NCBI GenBank assembly: GCA_021845665.1
Contig: JAJZVO010000025.1
Location: forward strand, 1-55,932
Direction of reading: 5' to 3'
DNA: 55,932 nt
From: Bacteroidota bacterium
GTDB lineage: Bacteria; Bacteroidota; Ignavibacteria; Kryptoniales; JAKASW01
Position 1 is the first letter of the stretch, and each line of letters opens with the position of its first letter. The translations under genes and the position numbers were made by a program. Shown here piece after piece: positions 54,730 to 55,932 of the stretch. The notes below the pieces were generated by a model, which was given only the letters and a program-made list of their open reading frames with translations, did not search any database and was not told where the DNA came from.

Positions 54730-55917
54730 ATGCATCTTGGCGTAATTGATATCAGCATCATCATAGTGTATTTCGTGGGGGTTGTACTGTTGGGGATACT
54801 CGTCACAAAGAGGGCTTCTAAAAATATCCAGAACTACTTTTTAGGTGGGAACCAGCTACCATGGTGGGCACTTGGTGTCTCGAACGCATCGGGGATGTTC
54901 GACGTGGCCGGTACAATGCTCCTGGTTTACTGGCTCGCGGTGTACGGGATGAAAAGCATGTGGCTTCCATGGCTGTGGCCGGTGTTCAACCAGATTTTTC
55001 TGATGGTGTACATGTCGGCATGGCTGAGACGGTCAAACGTCATGACGGGCGCCGAATGGATCAAGACCCGGTTCGGAACGGAGAAGGGAGGTAATCTTTC
55101 TCATATCATCGTGGTTATATTCGCGCTGATAGGAGTCATCGGATTCCTATCATACGGATTCAAAGGTATAGGCGAGTTCGCAGTAGCGTTCTTCCCTGCT
55201 CTTGTTACGAACCCGGCGACACTCGCCAGGTATCCCGACATAAACGCAAATCTCTACGGCCTAATCATTATGGCGATAACCACGATCTACGTTGTGAAGG
55301 GAGGCATGTTCAGCGTCGTGATAACCGAAGTGCTCCAATATCTCATATTGACGATCTCTTCGATCGCAATAGGGATAATCGCGATGGCATACGTCTCGCC
55401 GGCAGCGATCCAGGCGGTACTCCCTCACGGCTGGGCCAACATGTTCTTCGGATGGAATTTACATATGGACTGGTCGACTATCACGTCTGCCGCATCGTCG
55501 AAGGTAACCGAGTTCGGCAAATGGATTGCGACGGACGGATATTCCATGTTCGGGTTGTTCTTCATAATGATGCTTTTCAAAGGGATATTCATCTCAGCCG
55601 CAGGTCCGGCGCCCAATTACGACATGCAGCGCGTCCTTTCGACTAAAAACCCGGTTGAAGCGGCGAAGATGAGTTCGCTGGTCAACATCGTCCTGAACCC
55701 TGCGCGTTACCTCATGGTGGCAGGTCTGACTGTTCTGGCACTGACGAATTTCAACTCACTTTACAGCGGCTCGATAGCCACGCCCAACTTCGAGACTATA
55801 CTTCCCGAAGTGCTCGCCCATTACATACCGGTCGGACTTCTCGGTTTCCTGATGGCCGGCCTGATAGCTGCGTTCATGAGCAATTTTGCAGCGACGGTGA
55901 ACGCCGCTCCTGCATAA
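54730..55917 (+). CDS. Sodium:solute symporter (SSS family), interrupted or truncated near the window end
   Basis: 395 residues with about ten membrane helices. The SSS fold is clear: YFLGGNQLPWWALGVSNASG in helix 1-2, AWLRRSNVMTGAEWIKTRFG, YVVKGGMFSVVITEVLQYLIL and GLIAAFMSNFAATVNAAPA, the last being the sodium-site helix 8 region. Full SSS proteins have 480-600 residues and 13 or more helices, and in them APA is usually followed by Y/IV; here TAA (55915-55917) stands at that point, with ATC GTG following in frame. So this is an N-terminal part, either a nonsense mutation or a sequence error; the gene continues outside the window. AGGGAG precedes the ATG. Substrate unknown. Confidence 0.82.
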   Translation: MHLGVIDISIIIVYFVGVVLLGILVTKRASKNIQNYFLGGNQLPWWALGVSNASGMFDVAGTMLLVYWLAVYGMKSMWLPWLWPVFNQIFLMVYMSAWLRRSNVMTGAEWIKTRFGTEKGGNLSHIIVVIFALIGVIGFLSYGFKGIGEFAVAFFPALVTNPATLARYPDINANLYGLIIMAITTIYVVKGGMFSVVITEVLQYLILTISSIAIGIIAMAYVSPAAIQAVLPHGWANMFFGWNLHMDWSTITSAASSKVTEFGKWIATDGYSMFGLFFIMMLFKGIFISAAGPAPNYDMQRVLSTKNPVEAAKMSSLVNIVLNPARYLMVAGLTVLALTNFNSLYSGSIATPNFETILPEVLAHYIPVGLLGFLMAGLIAAFMSNFAATVNAAPA

Positions 55918-55932
55918 ATCGTGCGTGTCCTT

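Overview
The window (about 52% G+C by eye) looks like a chromosomal segment of a free-living bacterium of the Ignavibacteria/Chlorobi-Bacteroidota lineage. The evidence is several large secreted proteins that end in the type IX secretion (T9SS) sorting domain typical of that lineage (NYPNPFNP followed by a beta-rich tail ending in KKMLLLK or similar), a DUF2851 gene, a bifunctional ribBA, and otherwise ordinary bacterial housekeeping genes. I see no rRNA, tRNA, CRISPR array, phage module or intact transposase. The species is not identifiable from the sequence.

Layout. 1-4042: 5' end of nuoA (minus), then an EthD-family protein, an APC amino-acid permease and a secreted Sel1-repeat protein (plus). 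4043-11018: a large metalloprotease/beta-propeller/Omp85-barrel fusion, a repeat-rich zone with the relic of a T9SS gene, then an MBL-fold hydrolase, a gamma-carbonic anhydrase and a DUF3108 protein (minus). 11292-23870: a minus-strand run of ctpA-type S41 protease, GH57 glucanotransferase/amylase, lysS, rsmG, rluB-like, scpB (with a very long acidic N-terminal extension), scpA, trpS, an HNH nuclease and an SH3-NlpC/P60 peptidase, many overlapping by 4 bases. 24129-28256: two T9SS cargo genes (plus), the second split by a frameshift. 28462-31651: etfB, etfA, a bifunctional-nuclease-domain protein and a TPR protein (plus). 31655-42150: a ten-gene minus-strand cluster purN-purH-mreB-mreC-mreD-mrdA-rodA-dcd-pyrF-DUF2851 joining purine/pyrimidine synthesis to the cell-elongation machinery. 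42576-45622: ybbR-like gene, long-form hisG and a dus gene (plus). 45899-48157: a clearly decayed T9SS cargo gene (minus). 48183-54003: CYTH protein, greA, ribBA, yajC, tgt, a small membrane protein and an amidohydrolase (minus). 54730 to the end: N-terminal part of a sodium:solute symporter (plus), interrupted by a stop codon.

Most of the window is core metabolism and cell-cycle genes. The accessory signal is at the edges of operons. Three of four T9SS cargo loci are damaged. Palindromes and inverted repeats sit beside or inside them. A homologous ~125-157 bp element with terminal inverted repeats occurs twice (7849-7973 and 54183-54339) and keeps a conserved reading frame across its indels. 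The least ordinary protein architectures are the protease-propeller-barrel fusion and the ScpB with a ~537-residue acidic extension. I did not find a convincing multi-gene novel system. The dispersed element, the greA leader terminator and these two proteins are the best leads.
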